Shown here: piece by piece, positions 1 to 7,545 of the stretch | Position numbering within the stretch: position 1 is the first letter of the stretch | Layout: each line of letters starts with the position of its first letter | Origin: CAZEMR01 sp964513465 | Lineage (GTDB): Bacteria > Bacteroidota > Ignavibacteria > Kapaibacteriales > UBA2268 | NCBI GenBank assembly: GCA_964513465.1 | Contig: CAZEMR010000068.1 | Span: forward strand, 1 to 15,802 | Direction: 5' to 3' | Length of the DNA: 15,802 bases | Position numbers and translations under genes: made by a program | Notes under the pieces: model-generated | What the model was told of the DNA's origin: nothing | What the model saw: the letters and a program-made list of their open reading frames with translations, nothing else | The model's database searches: none

Positions 1-1273
1 CGATTTGTTGCGCGGGGCCGCCCCGGAAAACGCTTTCGGAGAATTCGCCGATCCGCCAAATCCGCTCGATACATTCCGTTTTCGGATGAAGCAGTCCATT
101 TTTATCATAAACATATTTATCCGCGTCGATCGGAGGCATATTGCCCGGCGGCTTGACCTCCACGGCTGCGACATCTCGGGCAATCGCCAGCGCAAAGTAG
201 AGCATTTCGTGCGCGAATAAATGATAATTCACCGACGCCTCGAAGTTGGAGCCGTCCGAATTGAACTGATACATCGTCTCACGCATGAGCGAGGCGTACG
301 AATATGCCCGCCAGCTACGGGATTCCGGGCAATCCGGCAGATATGACGCAATCACCAAAAGGGCAGCGATATTTGCCAGATAATGATTACCGCGCATTCC
401 CTCGCCCCATTCGGGGTGATCGGCGATATGCCGCGCGTGAGCATAAATCAATGATTTGAATATATTTACAAATTCGGCATCGAATTTGGCACCTGACAGA
501 TTAAATATATCCCACGCCACGAGCAGGCTCACAGCCCGCAGCCCGACATCCATCGATGTCATCCACTGCGCGCCGAACCGCGGCGGATTGAGCGCAGAGA
601 AATCGAGGATATGATTGACAAATTCGCGGCGCAATTCTTCGGCTTTTTCGGGCAGGCCGCGCCGTAAATATATTCCGGCGGCCAGCGCCAACTGTGGCAG
701 ATGCTGCATCCGGCCAAGCTCCCAGGGCATTTTGATGTCCGCCCCGCAGATATGGCCATAACGGATATCCGTGTGCCATTCGCAAGCGTCCCAGCGGTAT
801 CCCGAGCGGAAGTCGATCTGCCAGTCGAGAGGGATATAATCGTTATCGATCAGCCGGGCTAACTCTTTGGATTCCCGCCGGTTGGACTCTACTACATTCA
901 GATCAATCCATTCATCTATGGATTGATATTCGTAATTATTTTCGAAATGGATGCCTTCGATTCCTGCGGCATTCATGCCCGGTCGGATATTCACAGGGCC
1001 GCTGCCGAGCAGATCGAATTCGTGCCGGAGAAATCGCTCCGCATTGCGCAACAGTTCGTTTTCGCACTCCTCCGCAAATCCATACTCGATATTAAGACAT
1101 TGGCGGTATTCCCCCATTGTCCATTGCGGCGCTGCGCCGAATGTGCCATTGCGAATATCCTCCGCCCGGCGCTTTTTATCGCGACGAATCCGCGAAGCCT
1201 TTGCGGCCAGCTTGCGTAGGAGCACTCCCGGGGGCACTCGCCGCGCCTGATCGATTATGGATTTGAGCTTCAT
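1..1273 (-). CDS. Heparinase II/III-like polysaccharide lyase, N-terminal part (cut by window edge)
   Basis: The reading frame stays open from the ATG at 1273 to base 2 (424 codons), and the C-terminus lies outside the window. The start is supported by an AGGA Shine-Dalgarno-like site four bases upstream (1278-1281). The translation follows the heparinase II/III and alginate-lyase toroid family: KMPWELGRMQHL near residues 181-192, a QWMTSMDVGLRAVSLL stretch near 232-250, MRGNHYLAN around 293-301, and DGSNFEASVNYH at 340-351, whose Tyr350-His351 matches the family's conserved YH. Members cleave uronic-acid-containing polysaccharides by beta-elimination, and many bacterial ones act on exported or extracellular glycans. 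No signal peptide is visible; the N-terminus is basic (MKLKSIIDQARR), so this copy may be cytoplasmic. The C-terminal beta-sandwich domain cannot be checked. It is divergent from the HicB-like/CPBP genes. The family call is firm, the substrate unknown. Confidence 0.86.
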   Translation of the reverse strand, partial: MKLKSIIDQARRVPPGVLLRKLAAKASRIRRDKKRRAEDIRNGTFGAAPQWTMGEYRQCLNIEYGFAEECENELLRNAERFLRHEFDLLGSGPVNIRPGMNAAGIEGIHFENNYEYQSIDEWIDLNVVESNRRESKELARLIDNDYIPLDWQIDFRSGYRWDACEWHTDIRYGHICGADIKMPWELGRMQHLPQLALAAGIYLRRGLPEKAEELRREFVNHILDFSALNPPRFGAQWMTSMDVGLRAVSLLVAWDIFNLSGAKFDAEFVNIFKSLIYAHARHIADHPEWGEGMRGNHYLANIAALLVIASYLPDCPESRSWRAYSYASLMRETMYQFNSDGSNFEASVNYHLFAHEMLYFALAIARDVAAVEVKPPGNMPPIDADKYVYDKNGLLHPKTECIERIWRIGEFSESVFRGGPAQQI

Positions 1274-1382
1274 TGAATCCTGATTCTGTAAATAATTTCC
1301 CTCTAAATTCGCTTATTATTATCTGATTATCAAAAAAATGAGCAAATTATGCGAGTTTTTTCCGTAATTGATTTTTTAATTC

Positions 1383-1402
1383 TCAAAATTTAATAATTTT
1401 GA
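1383..1402. promoter_or_regulatory. Perfect A/T palindrome with Bacteroidota-type -7 match in divergent promoter region
   Basis: The 161-base gap 1274-1434 separates the divergent lyase and HicB-like genes and is very A/T rich. It contains a perfect inverted repeat with 8-base arms: TCAAAATT at 1383-1390 and AATTTTGA at 1395-1402, around TAAT. TAATTTTG at 1394-1401 matches the Bacteroidota -7 consensus TAnnTTTG exactly and lies about 33 bases before the ATG at 1435. The only -33-like element is ATTG at 1367-1370, which is imperfect and further away than usual. The repeat could be an operator overlapping the promoter. Such a match can also arise by chance in A/T-rich DNA. Confidence 0.3.
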
Positions 1403-1434
1403 ATTTTTTATGATAATTTATTTTGGAATATAAA

Positions 1435-1650
1435 ATGGAGAATCAGCCCACAAGCACGAATCCTTCGGATTACGAAATCCTGATCCGCAAGCGCTCCGAG
1501 GTGGATTATGCCTCGTATTGTCCGCAGCTTAATATCATGTTCAAGGGCGATAAGCATGAGCTGGTGCGGCAGAAGCTGCAGGATTACATTGATCGCCACA
1601 TCGAATCGCTAACCGGAGCCGACGACAAATCCGACACGGCCGATGAATAG
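1435..1650 (+). CDS. HicB-fold small protein (orphan, function unknown)
   Basis: This encodes 71 aa from the ATG at 1435; a TTG in frame at 1423 would add four residues, but ATG is preferred. The core resembles HicB antitoxin-like proteins: a beta strand YEILIRKR (residues 13-20), then EVDYASYCPQL (22-32) matching the family's Y-x-A-x-x-P-x-L turn, then GDKHELVRQKLQDYIDRHIE (38-57) matching the G-x-T-x-E-E-A helix. The tail is short and acidic (GADDKSDTADE). It is too short for the C-terminal HTH or ribbon-helix-helix domain that full HicB antitoxins use to bind DNA, and no HicA toxin lies nearby. Its stop overlaps the start of the CPBP protease gene by eight bases (ATGAATAG), so the two are probably translationally coupled. 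The fold assignment is by motif only. Confidence 0.72.
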   Translation: MENQPTSTNPSDYEILIRKRSEVDYASYCPQLNIMFKGDKHELVRQKLQDYIDRHIESLTGADDKSDTADE

Positions 1651-2557
1651 CATTCATCGCATAATGGCGCGCTGGTGGGTGCGGCCGATCGCGTTCATCG
1701 CTCTTACACTGGCCTTCTATATGGCTTATATATTAATATATTACGACCATCCGGCATATATCGTGGCCGGGGGCACGCGCGACAATATCTTCCTTTTCAT
1801 ATCGCTGATGCTGGCCTCGGGAATCATCGAATCCCTCCGCGCCGAGAGTCGATTCTGGGCATTCGGCATCCGGATCGACTGCTGGATGGGGCGCGATCTT
1901 GGATTCGCAATTTCCCTGAATTTTATTATATATATATTTTTCATAATCGCATTTCTGATTGCCGGGGCGGAATTCGGTCACGACACGCGCTATGGCATGG
2001 ATTCGCGCGAGCACCTCTGGTATTTCCTGAGCGGCGTGATATTCCTGCTGTTCGGCGCGGCCAACGAGGAGCTTATGTTCCGCGGGATAATATTCCAGTC
2101 AATCATGCAGCGATTCTCGCCCGGTGCGGCGGCGTTCGTAACGGCGGCGGCGTTCAGCGCATTGCACATGGGAAATCCGGACATCGGCGCGATTGCGTAT
2201 ATCAATATATTTCTCGCGGGGTTACTGCTTTCGGTAATGTATATCCAAACCCTTTCGCTTTGGCTGCCGATATTCTTCCATTTTTTCTGGAATATCTTCC
2301 AGCCCGTATTCCTGGGGATGCCGATCAGTGGTGTGTATTACGGCCGGGTGGAATGGAATGTGATGAATGACGCAAACAATCCCGCAATGCGTCTCATATT
2401 CGGCGGCGGATTCGGCATCGAGGGCGGTCTGATGTGCACATTCGTCCTGATCGCGCTTATATATATATCCGCCCGCTATGCGAAGCAATCCCCCTACATG
2501 GCGGCGCGCACATTCCGGCGGAATATTGCAGAGAGCCGCCTGATGTACCGCAGCTAA
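1643..2557 (+). CDS. CPBP family intramembrane glutamic protease (CAAX/Abi-like)
   Basis: This is a 304-aa polytopic membrane protein. All three CPBP motifs are present: EELMFR (E142, E143, R147), F171-x3-H175 in FSALHMGN, and H213-x3-N217 in FFHFFWN. These residues form the active site of Rce1-type CAAX proteases and of bacterial Abi/CPBP proteins, which cleave prenylated or other membrane substrates or confer bacteriocin self-immunity. Hydrophobic segments lie near residues 14-34, 45-62, 90-108, 126-140, 183-202, 206-224 and 255-277. The start ATG lies inside the end of the HicB-like gene and no Shine-Dalgarno site is seen, which fits coupled translation. The substrate is unknown. It may form an operon with the TPR and NamZ genes downstream (gaps of 64 and 63 bases). 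Confidence 0.88.
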   Translation: MNSIHRIMARWWVRPIAFIALTLAFYMAYILIYYDHPAYIVAGGTRDNIFLFISLMLASGIIESLRAESRFWAFGIRIDCWMGRDLGFAISLNFIIYIFFIIAFLIAGAEFGHDTRYGMDSREHLWYFLSGVIFLLFGAANEELMFRGIIFQSIMQRFSPGAAAFVTAAAFSALHMGNPDIGAIAYINIFLAGLLLSVMYIQTLSLWLPIFFHFFWNIFQPVFLGMPISGVYYGRVEWNVMNDANNPAMRLIFGGGFGIEGGLMCTFVLIALIYISARYAKQSPYMAARTFRRNIAESRLMYRS

Positions 2558-2621
2558 AAGTCTTTTCGGCTTAATTCGTCGGAAATATTCGTAGTTAAGT
2601 CTTTAAATATTCTTTTTAAAT

Positions 2622-3767
2622 ATGAAAAAATTAATATTTCTGCTCTTTCTGCTGCCATTGCCGATGATGGCGCAGTGGGCGATTATGAAATCCGACGCCG
2701 ACAGCCTTGTCCGCGCCGGAGCCGATCATATATATAATGTCGAATTCGACAGCGCGAGGGCCTGCTTCAGCGAGGTCATCAAGCGCTATCCCGACCACCC
2801 GGCTGGCTATTTTCTCGACGCCATGGTCGAGTGGTGGAACGTCACTTTGTATCGATATACCGAGCAGTATGACGATGAATTTCTGCGCAAGATCGACCGG
2901 GTGCTAAATCTCTGCGACCGATTGCTCGAGGATAACCCTATGGACCTAAACGCGCTGTTTTTCAAGGGCGGGGCGCTGGGCTACCGCGGCCGCTATTACA
3001 CAATCCGCGAGAGCTGGGTGCGCGCGGCAGCAGACGGCAAGGAGGCATTCGATATTCTGACCGAATGCCATAAAATTGCGCCCGGGAATCACGACATCAT
3101 GCTTGGCACGGGTATATATAATTACTTCGCCGAAGCGCTGCCGGAGAAATATCCCCTGCTCAATCCGGCTCTATTGTTTTTGCCAAGCGGCGACAAAAAG
3201 CTCGGCATACTCCAGCTCCGGGCGGCGGCGCGTCGCGCACGCTATGCTTCAGTCGAGGCGCGCGTCGTATTAATGCAAATTTATTATACATTCGAGGATA
3301 ATGCCTCCGAAGCTCTCAAAATTTCGCGCGAATTGCACGAGGAATATCCGAATAATCCCTATTTCCATCGCTATTACGGGCGCTGCCTCGTAAAGCGCGG
3401 CAGCACAGCCTCGATGGAGCAGGAATGGCGCGTAGTGGTCCGCCGCTGCCTCGATAAATGGCCGGGTTATGATAATTCGACCGCCCGCGAGGCGCTATAC
3501 TACGTCGGCACGGCGCTGATGTGGCGCGGCCAGTACGAGGACGCTCTGAAATATCTATATAAATGCGACGAGGCCAGCCGCTATGTCGATCGCGACGGCC
3601 CCTCGGGATTCATGATCCGCACAAATCTGAAGATCGGGATGATACTCGACATACAGGGCAAGCGCAAATATGCAATCAAGCAATACAAAAAAGTACTCGA
3701 CTGGGATGAATATCAGGATTCTCACGACCGCGCCCGGCAATATATCGAGCATCCCTACGGCCGCTGA
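2622..3767 (+). CDS. Secreted tetratricopeptide-repeat protein
   Basis: This encodes 381 aa. The N-terminus is a Sec signal peptide (MKKLIFLLFLLPLPMMAQ, cleavage probably after MMAQ), so the protein is periplasmic or outer-membrane associated. TPR-like helical pairs are visible at about residues 29-60 (ADHIYNVEFDSARACFSEV then RYPDHP), 223-246, 289-320 (YYVGTALMWRGQYEDALKYL) and 332-363 (KIGMILDIQGKRKYAIKQYK). The middle (about 105-200) is helical, contains PSGDKKLGILQLR and looks more diverged. No catalytic motif is seen, so a scaffold or partner-binding role is inferred. The ATG sits behind an A/T-rich leader without a Shine-Dalgarno site. It lies between the CPBP protease and NamZ genes on the same strand, with no terminator visible on either side. 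Confidence 0.85.
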   Translation: MKKLIFLLFLLPLPMMAQWAIMKSDADSLVRAGADHIYNVEFDSARACFSEVIKRYPDHPAGYFLDAMVEWWNVTLYRYTEQYDDEFLRKIDRVLNLCDRLLEDNPMDLNALFFKGGALGYRGRYYTIRESWVRAAADGKEAFDILTECHKIAPGNHDIMLGTGIYNYFAEALPEKYPLLNPALLFLPSGDKKLGILQLRAAARRARYASVEARVVLMQIYYTFEDNASEALKISRELHEEYPNNPYFHRYYGRCLVKRGSTASMEQEWRVVVRRCLDKWPGYDNSTAREALYYVGTALMWRGQYEDALKYLYKCDEASRYVDRDGPSGFMIRTNLKIGMILDIQGKRKYAIKQYKKVLDWDEYQDSHDRARQYIEHPYGR

Positions 3768-3830
3768 GATATTTGGCACAATTTATGATTTTATTTGCGA
3801 AAAAATTTGTCCATTATCGAATGCCAATTC

Positions 3831-5096
3831 ATGCGCAGAATATCATTCCCAATATTTATATTATTATTCTCGATAATTTTTTCTCCCGTAAAAATTGCTT
3901 CCGCAATCGGCAATCCCCCGCCGGTTAAGAATGGAATCGACGTAATGACCGACTCCGCCTTTGCGCAGATTCAGGGGATGCGGGTGGCGCTGCTGACCAA
4001 TCACGCCGGCCGTACCGCCTCGGGCGATGCCACGCTCGACGTTTTCGCCGACCAGAAGAAATATATTGGCCGCGAGGTATGCAGCTTCGTAGGCGTATTC
4101 ACCCCCGAGCACGGATATTACACATCGGTGCCCGCAGGCGAATTAGTCGACGACGGCACGATCGACGGGATACCCGTATTTTCTTTATATGGACGCGAGC
4201 GCAGCCCCCGGCGCCAGGACCTCGAGAAATTCGACGCACTCGTCATCGATATTCAGGACATCGGCATCCGCTCCTATACATATATAAGCACGGTGTTTTA
4301 CGCAATCCGCGCCTGCGCAGAAAACGGCAAGAAGGTATTTGTACTCGATCGCCCCAACCCCATTGGCGGGATGGTGGTCGATGGCAACGTGATCGACGCC
4401 GGCCGCGAGAGCTTCGTATCGATAATACCCACGCCATATATCCACGGCTGCACCGTCGGCGAGCTGGCAATGATGATGAACGACGAAGGCTGGCTGGGCG
4501 CCCGCTGCGATCTCACGGTCATCCGGATGCAGGGCTGGCAGCGCTGGATGGCCTGGGAGGATACAGATCTGATGTGGCTGCCAACCTCGCCGCATATCCC
4601 CACGCCCGACGCAGTCCGCGGCGCGGCTATGCTGGGAATTTTCGGAGAGTTGGGAATAATCAGCATCGGAATCGGCACGACGTCGCCGTTTCAGTATATC
4701 GGCAGCCCCCAATTCGACATCGAGGCGGTCGATCGCGCGCTTTTAATAGAGGATTTTTTCGGAGTAAAATTAATCGAATCGCGGTTCCGGCCCTTTTATG
4801 GGATGTACTCCGGCAGTGACTGCACCGGCTGGCTGCTGCGATTCCCGCTTAGCAACCATTTCCGGCCATACACCACCGGCATCCGGCTGATGCTGGGCAT
4901 CCGCAAGGTTCACCCGGAATTATTCAATGGCGCGAAAATCTCCGACCGCGGCAAGGAGATGTTCCGCAAAGTCACAGGCACCGACGCCATATTGGACGGA
5001 TTCCTTAATCGCCGCAGCGATGAGGACATACTCCGCGCCGCCCGCAAAGGTTTGAACGAATTCCTCGATATTCGCGCAAAATATCTTTTGTATTAA
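3831..5096 (+). CDS. namZ: Exported exo-beta-N-acetylmuramidase NamZ-type protein (DUF1343, GH171)
   Basis: This encodes 421 aa from the ATG at 3831. A TTG 36 bases upstream (3795) is in frame, but only the ATG places a signal peptide (MRRISFPIFILLFSIIFSP, ending near KIASA) at the N-terminus. Family hallmarks appear in order: VALLTNHAGR (52-61), FTPEHGYY (90-97), PVFSLYGRERSP (115-126), DALVIDIQDIGIRSYTY (135-151), VLDRPNPIGG (171-180), HGCTVGELA (205-213) and PTSPHIPTPD (251-260). NamZ enzymes remove terminal N-acetylmuramic acid from peptidoglycan fragments during wall turnover and recycling. Export to the periplasm is inferred from the signal peptide. The segment usually close to EGTN-x-SVGRGT reads GELGIISIGIGT (272-283) here, so the active-site surroundings may differ. 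The stop is one base from the stop of the convergent phosphodiester glycosidase gene. Confidence 0.88.
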   Translation: MRRISFPIFILLFSIIFSPVKIASAIGNPPPVKNGIDVMTDSAFAQIQGMRVALLTNHAGRTASGDATLDVFADQKKYIGREVCSFVGVFTPEHGYYTSVPAGELVDDGTIDGIPVFSLYGRERSPRRQDLEKFDALVIDIQDIGIRSYTYISTVFYAIRACAENGKKVFVLDRPNPIGGMVVDGNVIDAGRESFVSIIPTPYIHGCTVGELAMMMNDEGWLGARCDLTVIRMQGWQRWMAWEDTDLMWLPTSPHIPTPDAVRGAAMLGIFGELGIISIGIGTTSPFQYIGSPQFDIEAVDRALLIEDFFGVKLIESRFRPFYGMYSGSDCTGWLLRFPLSNHFRPYTTGIRLMLGIRKVHPELFNGAKISDRGKEMFRKVTGTDAILDGFLNRRSDEDILRAARKGLNEFLDIRAKYLLY

Positions 5097-5097
5097 T

Positions 5098-6420
5098 TTA
5101 TTTTTGGAAAAAATTTTTCAAATTCGGAGGATTGCGCAGAATCAGGCCGAGGCCCACCGATATGCTGCGCCCCGCGTCAGGTCTGAGCGGACTGGCCACA
5201 TTTTTATTATCTATGACCATCGAAGTCGAACCGCCGCCATCCAGATTGATCGCATCATAAGCCCCGAGCGCGTGCATTATCCGCGCCATATCCGCCAGCG
5301 AGGCGCCGCGGGTCTGGCGGCTGCGGCTATTGCCCTCGACCGCGACGAGATATATCTTCGACCGCGCCCGATTTGCGCCGATTGCCGAGCGGGGCAGAGC
5401 ATGCCTGATAAATCGCCGGCCGGTCGAGCCCTCGGTCTGTGCTTCGTGTTCCGCACGGCCATTGCGCACCAGCCGCGGAGTACCGCATACCGACTCGCGA
5501 AATTCGATATTCGATAATTCATTTGTGCGAAATTCCACAATAACCGTATCGCCTGGGGCTAACATCGCGGCGGGAAATCCCGACGCTCCCGCAGAGATCA
5601 GGCAGCCGCCCTCGGTCGAATGCGAGCCGGTATCAATTTTTGCGACCCGGCAGCGGATGCGTTTATTGACGCCCGGCCGGTCAATATATATAAGCCGAGC
5701 TTTGGCGTTTGCGAATTCGGCGGAGCTCTCGCGCTCAATTTTGATGATTTCATCGCGCAGAGCGGCGGTATCGAGCTCCATATCCGTAATATCGCGGTAG
5801 GATGTATCGGCCAGCGCCTCGGCGAGTTTATCGCGGATATCGCTCCCGCGGATGCGTGGTATCGTATCGCCCGCGAATCGGTTATACAGGCAGCGATCCG
5901 CTGTGTCGCGGCGGCGGTTGACCGAGGCCAGGTGCAGTGTGTCGCCGTTTTTGGCTATCACGAATCCCGTCATTTTAAAATTCGAGAAATATGGCCTGCT
6001 GAGAGTATCGAAGAATACCGCGCTCCACTCCTTATAGCTGCCCATCTCGATGACTTCGCCGCCGGCAACGGTCGGGCCGATTGGATAATTCCCGTAAGCC
6101 CGCCAGAAATTAGCATTTACCGCGGCCAGCACTTTATAATTATTCAGCGAATCGAAATATCGGACAATTTCGTGCAGTTTTGCCAGCGCGCGATTGCTCT
6201 CCCCCGCCTTAAGCACCCCGACCGACAGATAGGCATTGACGAGATCGATCTCGACCACATGCACCGCCCGCTTTTTCGAGCCCGGCCCCATGCGGTATTC
6301 CGTATAAGTGGCTCCGGGCGCGAGCTGCCGCTCGACGACGACTTTTTTGTAGTAAGATTTGGCAGCGGCATCCGGCGCCAGCCCGCACAAAATCAGGATT
6401 GTTATAAATATATATTTCAT
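5098..6420 (-). CDS. Secreted phosphodiester glycosidase family protein (NAGPA/DUF2233 domain)
   Basis: This encodes 440 aa with a signal peptide (MKYIFITILILCGLAPDAAA). Conserved NAGPA-domain blocks are AAVNANFW (99-106) followed by YPIGPTVAGGEV (112-123), then RSAIGAN (344-350) with IYLVAVEG (356-363), and finally the hallmark INLDGGGSTSM (391-401). The family includes the mammalian uncovering enzyme, which removes GlcNAc from GlcNAc-1-phosphate diesters, and many bacterial envelope proteins of unresolved substrate. A charged segment at about residues 190-245, rich in Asp, Glu and Arg, lies between the two halves of the domain and looks like an insertion. Periplasmic or surface action on phosphodiester-linked sugars is inferred. 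The gene converges on namZ with a one-base gap. It is divergent from the enoyl-CoA hydratase gene across a 132-base A/T-rich stretch. Confidence 0.87.
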   Translation of the reverse strand: MKYIFITILILCGLAPDAAAKSYYKKVVVERQLAPGATYTEYRMGPGSKKRAVHVVEIDLVNAYLSVGVLKAGESNRALAKLHEIVRYFDSLNNYKVLAAVNANFWRAYGNYPIGPTVAGGEVIEMGSYKEWSAVFFDTLSRPYFSNFKMTGFVIAKNGDTLHLASVNRRRDTADRCLYNRFAGDTIPRIRGSDIRDKLAEALADTSYRDITDMELDTAALRDEIIKIERESSAEFANAKARLIYIDRPGVNKRIRCRVAKIDTGSHSTEGGCLISAGASGFPAAMLAPGDTVIVEFRTNELSNIEFRESVCGTPRLVRNGRAEHEAQTEGSTGRRFIRHALPRSAIGANRARSKIYLVAVEGNSRSRQTRGASLADMARIMHALGAYDAINLDGGGSTSMVIDNKNVASPLRPDAGRSISVGLGLILRNPPNLKNFFQK

Positions 6421-6543
6421 CTGTGAAAATTTTCCATGTACAAAAAATTGATTTTACAAAAATTAATAAATTATTTGCTATATGAAACGGAAATTTTTAA
6501 ATTAAAAACACATACCTCCAAATACTTTCGTTCATTAAATTTC

Positions 6544-6548
6544 GGGAG
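6544..6548 (+). promoter_or_regulatory. Shine-Dalgarno site GGGAG deciding the enoyl-CoA hydratase start
   Basis: GGGAG lies four bases before the ATG at 6553. It supports this start over the in-frame ATG at 6436, which would add 39 residues rich in Lys, Leu and Asn that match nothing in the crotonase fold. Most other genes here lack so clear a site. Confidence 0.7.
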
Positions 6549-6552
6549 ATTT

Positions 6553-7335
6553 ATGTCCTACTCAACTATTATTTTCACCCGCAAAGACGGTTATGCCGTC
6601 ATTACTTTAAACCGCCCCGACAAACTCAATGCTCTCAACAATCAGATGTTCCACGACCTCGAAGACGCAATCGGATCGATCCAGCTCGACAGCTCCATCA
6701 AAGCGCTCATTCTGACCGGATCGGGCGATAAAGCTTTCGCCGCCGGCGCCGACATCAAAGAGCTTCACGAATCCGACGAGCTTTCCGGCAAAATATTCAG
6801 CGGCTACGGCAGCTACGTAATGAGGCGCCTTTCGCTATTGCAAAAGCCCACAATCGCCGCGGTAAACGGGTTCGCCTTTGGCGGCGGCTGTGAACTGGCG
6901 CTGGCCTGCCACATGCGCTTCGCCTCCGAAAAAGCCAAATTCAGCCAGCCGGAGGTCAATCTCGGCATCATCCCGGGATATGGCGCCACTCAGCGTCTGC
7001 CCCGGCTCGTTGGCGCGGCCCGCGCATTCGAGCTGATACTCTCGGCCAATATGATAGGCGCGGCGGAAGCCGAACGCATCGGACTGGTCAACCGCGTATA
7101 TCCCCCCGACCAGTTGATGGACGAGACCGAGAAATTCGTAAAATTAATCCTGAGCAAGGGGCCGATCGCAGTCCAGGCGGCCATCAAGTGTATCAATGCC
7201 TCGATGTATATGTCGCCGATGGAAGGGCTTGAGTATGAATCAAATATATTCGGCGAAGTCTGCGGCACCGAGGATTTCAAGGAGGGCACCAAAGCATTTT
7301 TGGAAAAACGCCAGCCCGAATTCCGCGACAAATAA
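6553..7335 (+). CDS. Enoyl-CoA hydratase (crotonase superfamily)
   Basis: This is a 260-aa protein, the usual length for a short-chain enoyl-CoA hydratase. The enzyme hydrates trans-2-enoyl-CoA to 3-hydroxyacyl-CoA in fatty-acid beta-oxidation or related pathways in the cytoplasm. Visible features are LNRPDKLNAL (19-28), AFAAGADIKEL with the first oxyanion-hole region (61-71), AAVNGFAFGGGCELALACH (102-120) and SQPEVNLGIIPGYGATQRL (131-149). Both acid/base glutamates of true hydratases are present: E114 (in CEL) and E134 (in PEV). This favours a hydratase over an isomerase or another crotonase. The C-terminal helices end with KAFLEKRQPEFRDK, typical of the family. No other fatty-acid gene is adjacent, so it may be a single-gene unit. 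A terminator lies about 170 bases past the stop. Confidence 0.93.
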   Translation: MSYSTIIFTRKDGYAVITLNRPDKLNALNNQMFHDLEDAIGSIQLDSSIKALILTGSGDKAFAAGADIKELHESDELSGKIFSGYGSYVMRRLSLLQKPTIAAVNGFAFGGGCELALACHMRFASEKAKFSQPEVNLGIIPGYGATQRLPRLVGAARAFELILSANMIGAAEAERIGLVNRVYPPDQLMDETEKFVKLILSKGPIAVQAAIKCINASMYMSPMEGLEYESNIFGEVCGTEDFKEGTKAFLEKRQPEFRDK

Positions 7336-7363
7336 TTTTTTTTAAAAATTTGCTAATCAATAA

Positions 7364-7474
7364 TTAAATGAATGCTTTATCGGCGGCGGCCGAAGGAAAA
7401 GGATAAATTTTTTCAAAAATAGTGAAAAAATCCTGAGACCTTTTGGCAATTGATGTGTCATTGTAGTTGCTCAT
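7364..7474 (-). CDS. Possible 36-aa small protein
   Basis: An ATG at 7474 on the minus strand opens 36 codons ending in TAA at 7364-7366. The peptide begins MSNYNDTSIAKRSQDF, continues FTIFEKIYPFP and ends SAAADKAFI. A Shine-Dalgarno-like AAGGA lies three bases before the ATG (GAAGGAAGT then ATG), a little close but plausible. No family is recognised and no membrane segment is visible. A frame this short can occur by chance. The same DNA forms hairpins that could equally belong to a 3' untranslated region or an RNA gene on the plus strand. It would be convergent with the enoyl-CoA hydratase gene. Confidence 0.3.
   Translation of the reverse strand: MSNYNDTSIAKRSQDFFTIFEKIYPFPSAAADKAFI
7380..7434 (+). 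other. Two adjacent hairpins in the 285-base gap before waaA
   Basis: The gap 7336-7620 holds a G/C hairpin (TCGGC 7380-7384, loop GGCG, GCCGA 7389-7393). A second stem follows (TTTTTTCA 7408-7415, loop AAAATAG, TGAAAAAA 7423-7430), extended by AGGA 7400-7403 pairing with TCCT 7431-7434 across a TAAA bulge. With the terminator further on, these could be parts of a structured 3' end of the hydratase transcript or a small RNA. No known RNA family is recognised. It is not 4.5S RNA, tmRNA or a tRNA. Confidence 0.35.
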
Positions 7475-7505
7475 ACTTCCTTCATCACCGCATTTAGCTG
7501 CAATC

Positions 7506-7545
7506 CGGCGGGGTTTTTACAATTTTTCCCCGCCGATTTTTTTTT
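7506..7545 (+). terminator. Strong intrinsic terminator upstream of waaA
   Basis: A perfect 8-bp G/C stem, CGGCGGGG (7506-7513) and CCCCGCCG (7528-7535), is followed by a single A and nine T residues (7537-7545). The inner bases TTTTT and AATTTTT leave a 14-base loop. The T run is only on the plus-strand side, so it acts rightward. It would stop transcripts entering from the enoyl-CoA hydratase side and insulate waaA. Confidence 0.88.

Noticed and set aside
501..1250. Open frames of 60-100 codons on both strands at 501-785 and 923-1250
   Set aside because: They are shadows of the lyase frame, which is open across the whole of 1-1273 on the minus strand and carries the family motifs.
4079..4819. 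246-codon plus-strand frame and 175-codon minus-strand frame (4185-4712) inside namZ
   Set aside because: The translations are Arg/His-rich and low in complexity, typical of out-of-frame reading; the namZ frame has full family motifs.
5620..6426. 268-codon plus-strand frame opposite the phosphodiester glycosidase gene
   Set aside because: It is antisense to a gene with a signal peptide and the LDGGGST hallmark, and it shows no family resemblance of its own.
6436..6552. In-frame N-terminal extension of the enoyl-CoA hydratase
   Set aside because: The extra 39 residues do not match the crotonase fold, and GGGAG at 6544-6548 marks the ATG at 6553.
7380..7545. 4.5S, 6S or tmRNA gene in the gap before waaA
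   Set aside because: None of the conserved sequence or pairing features of these RNAs could be found; only generic hairpins and a terminator are visible.
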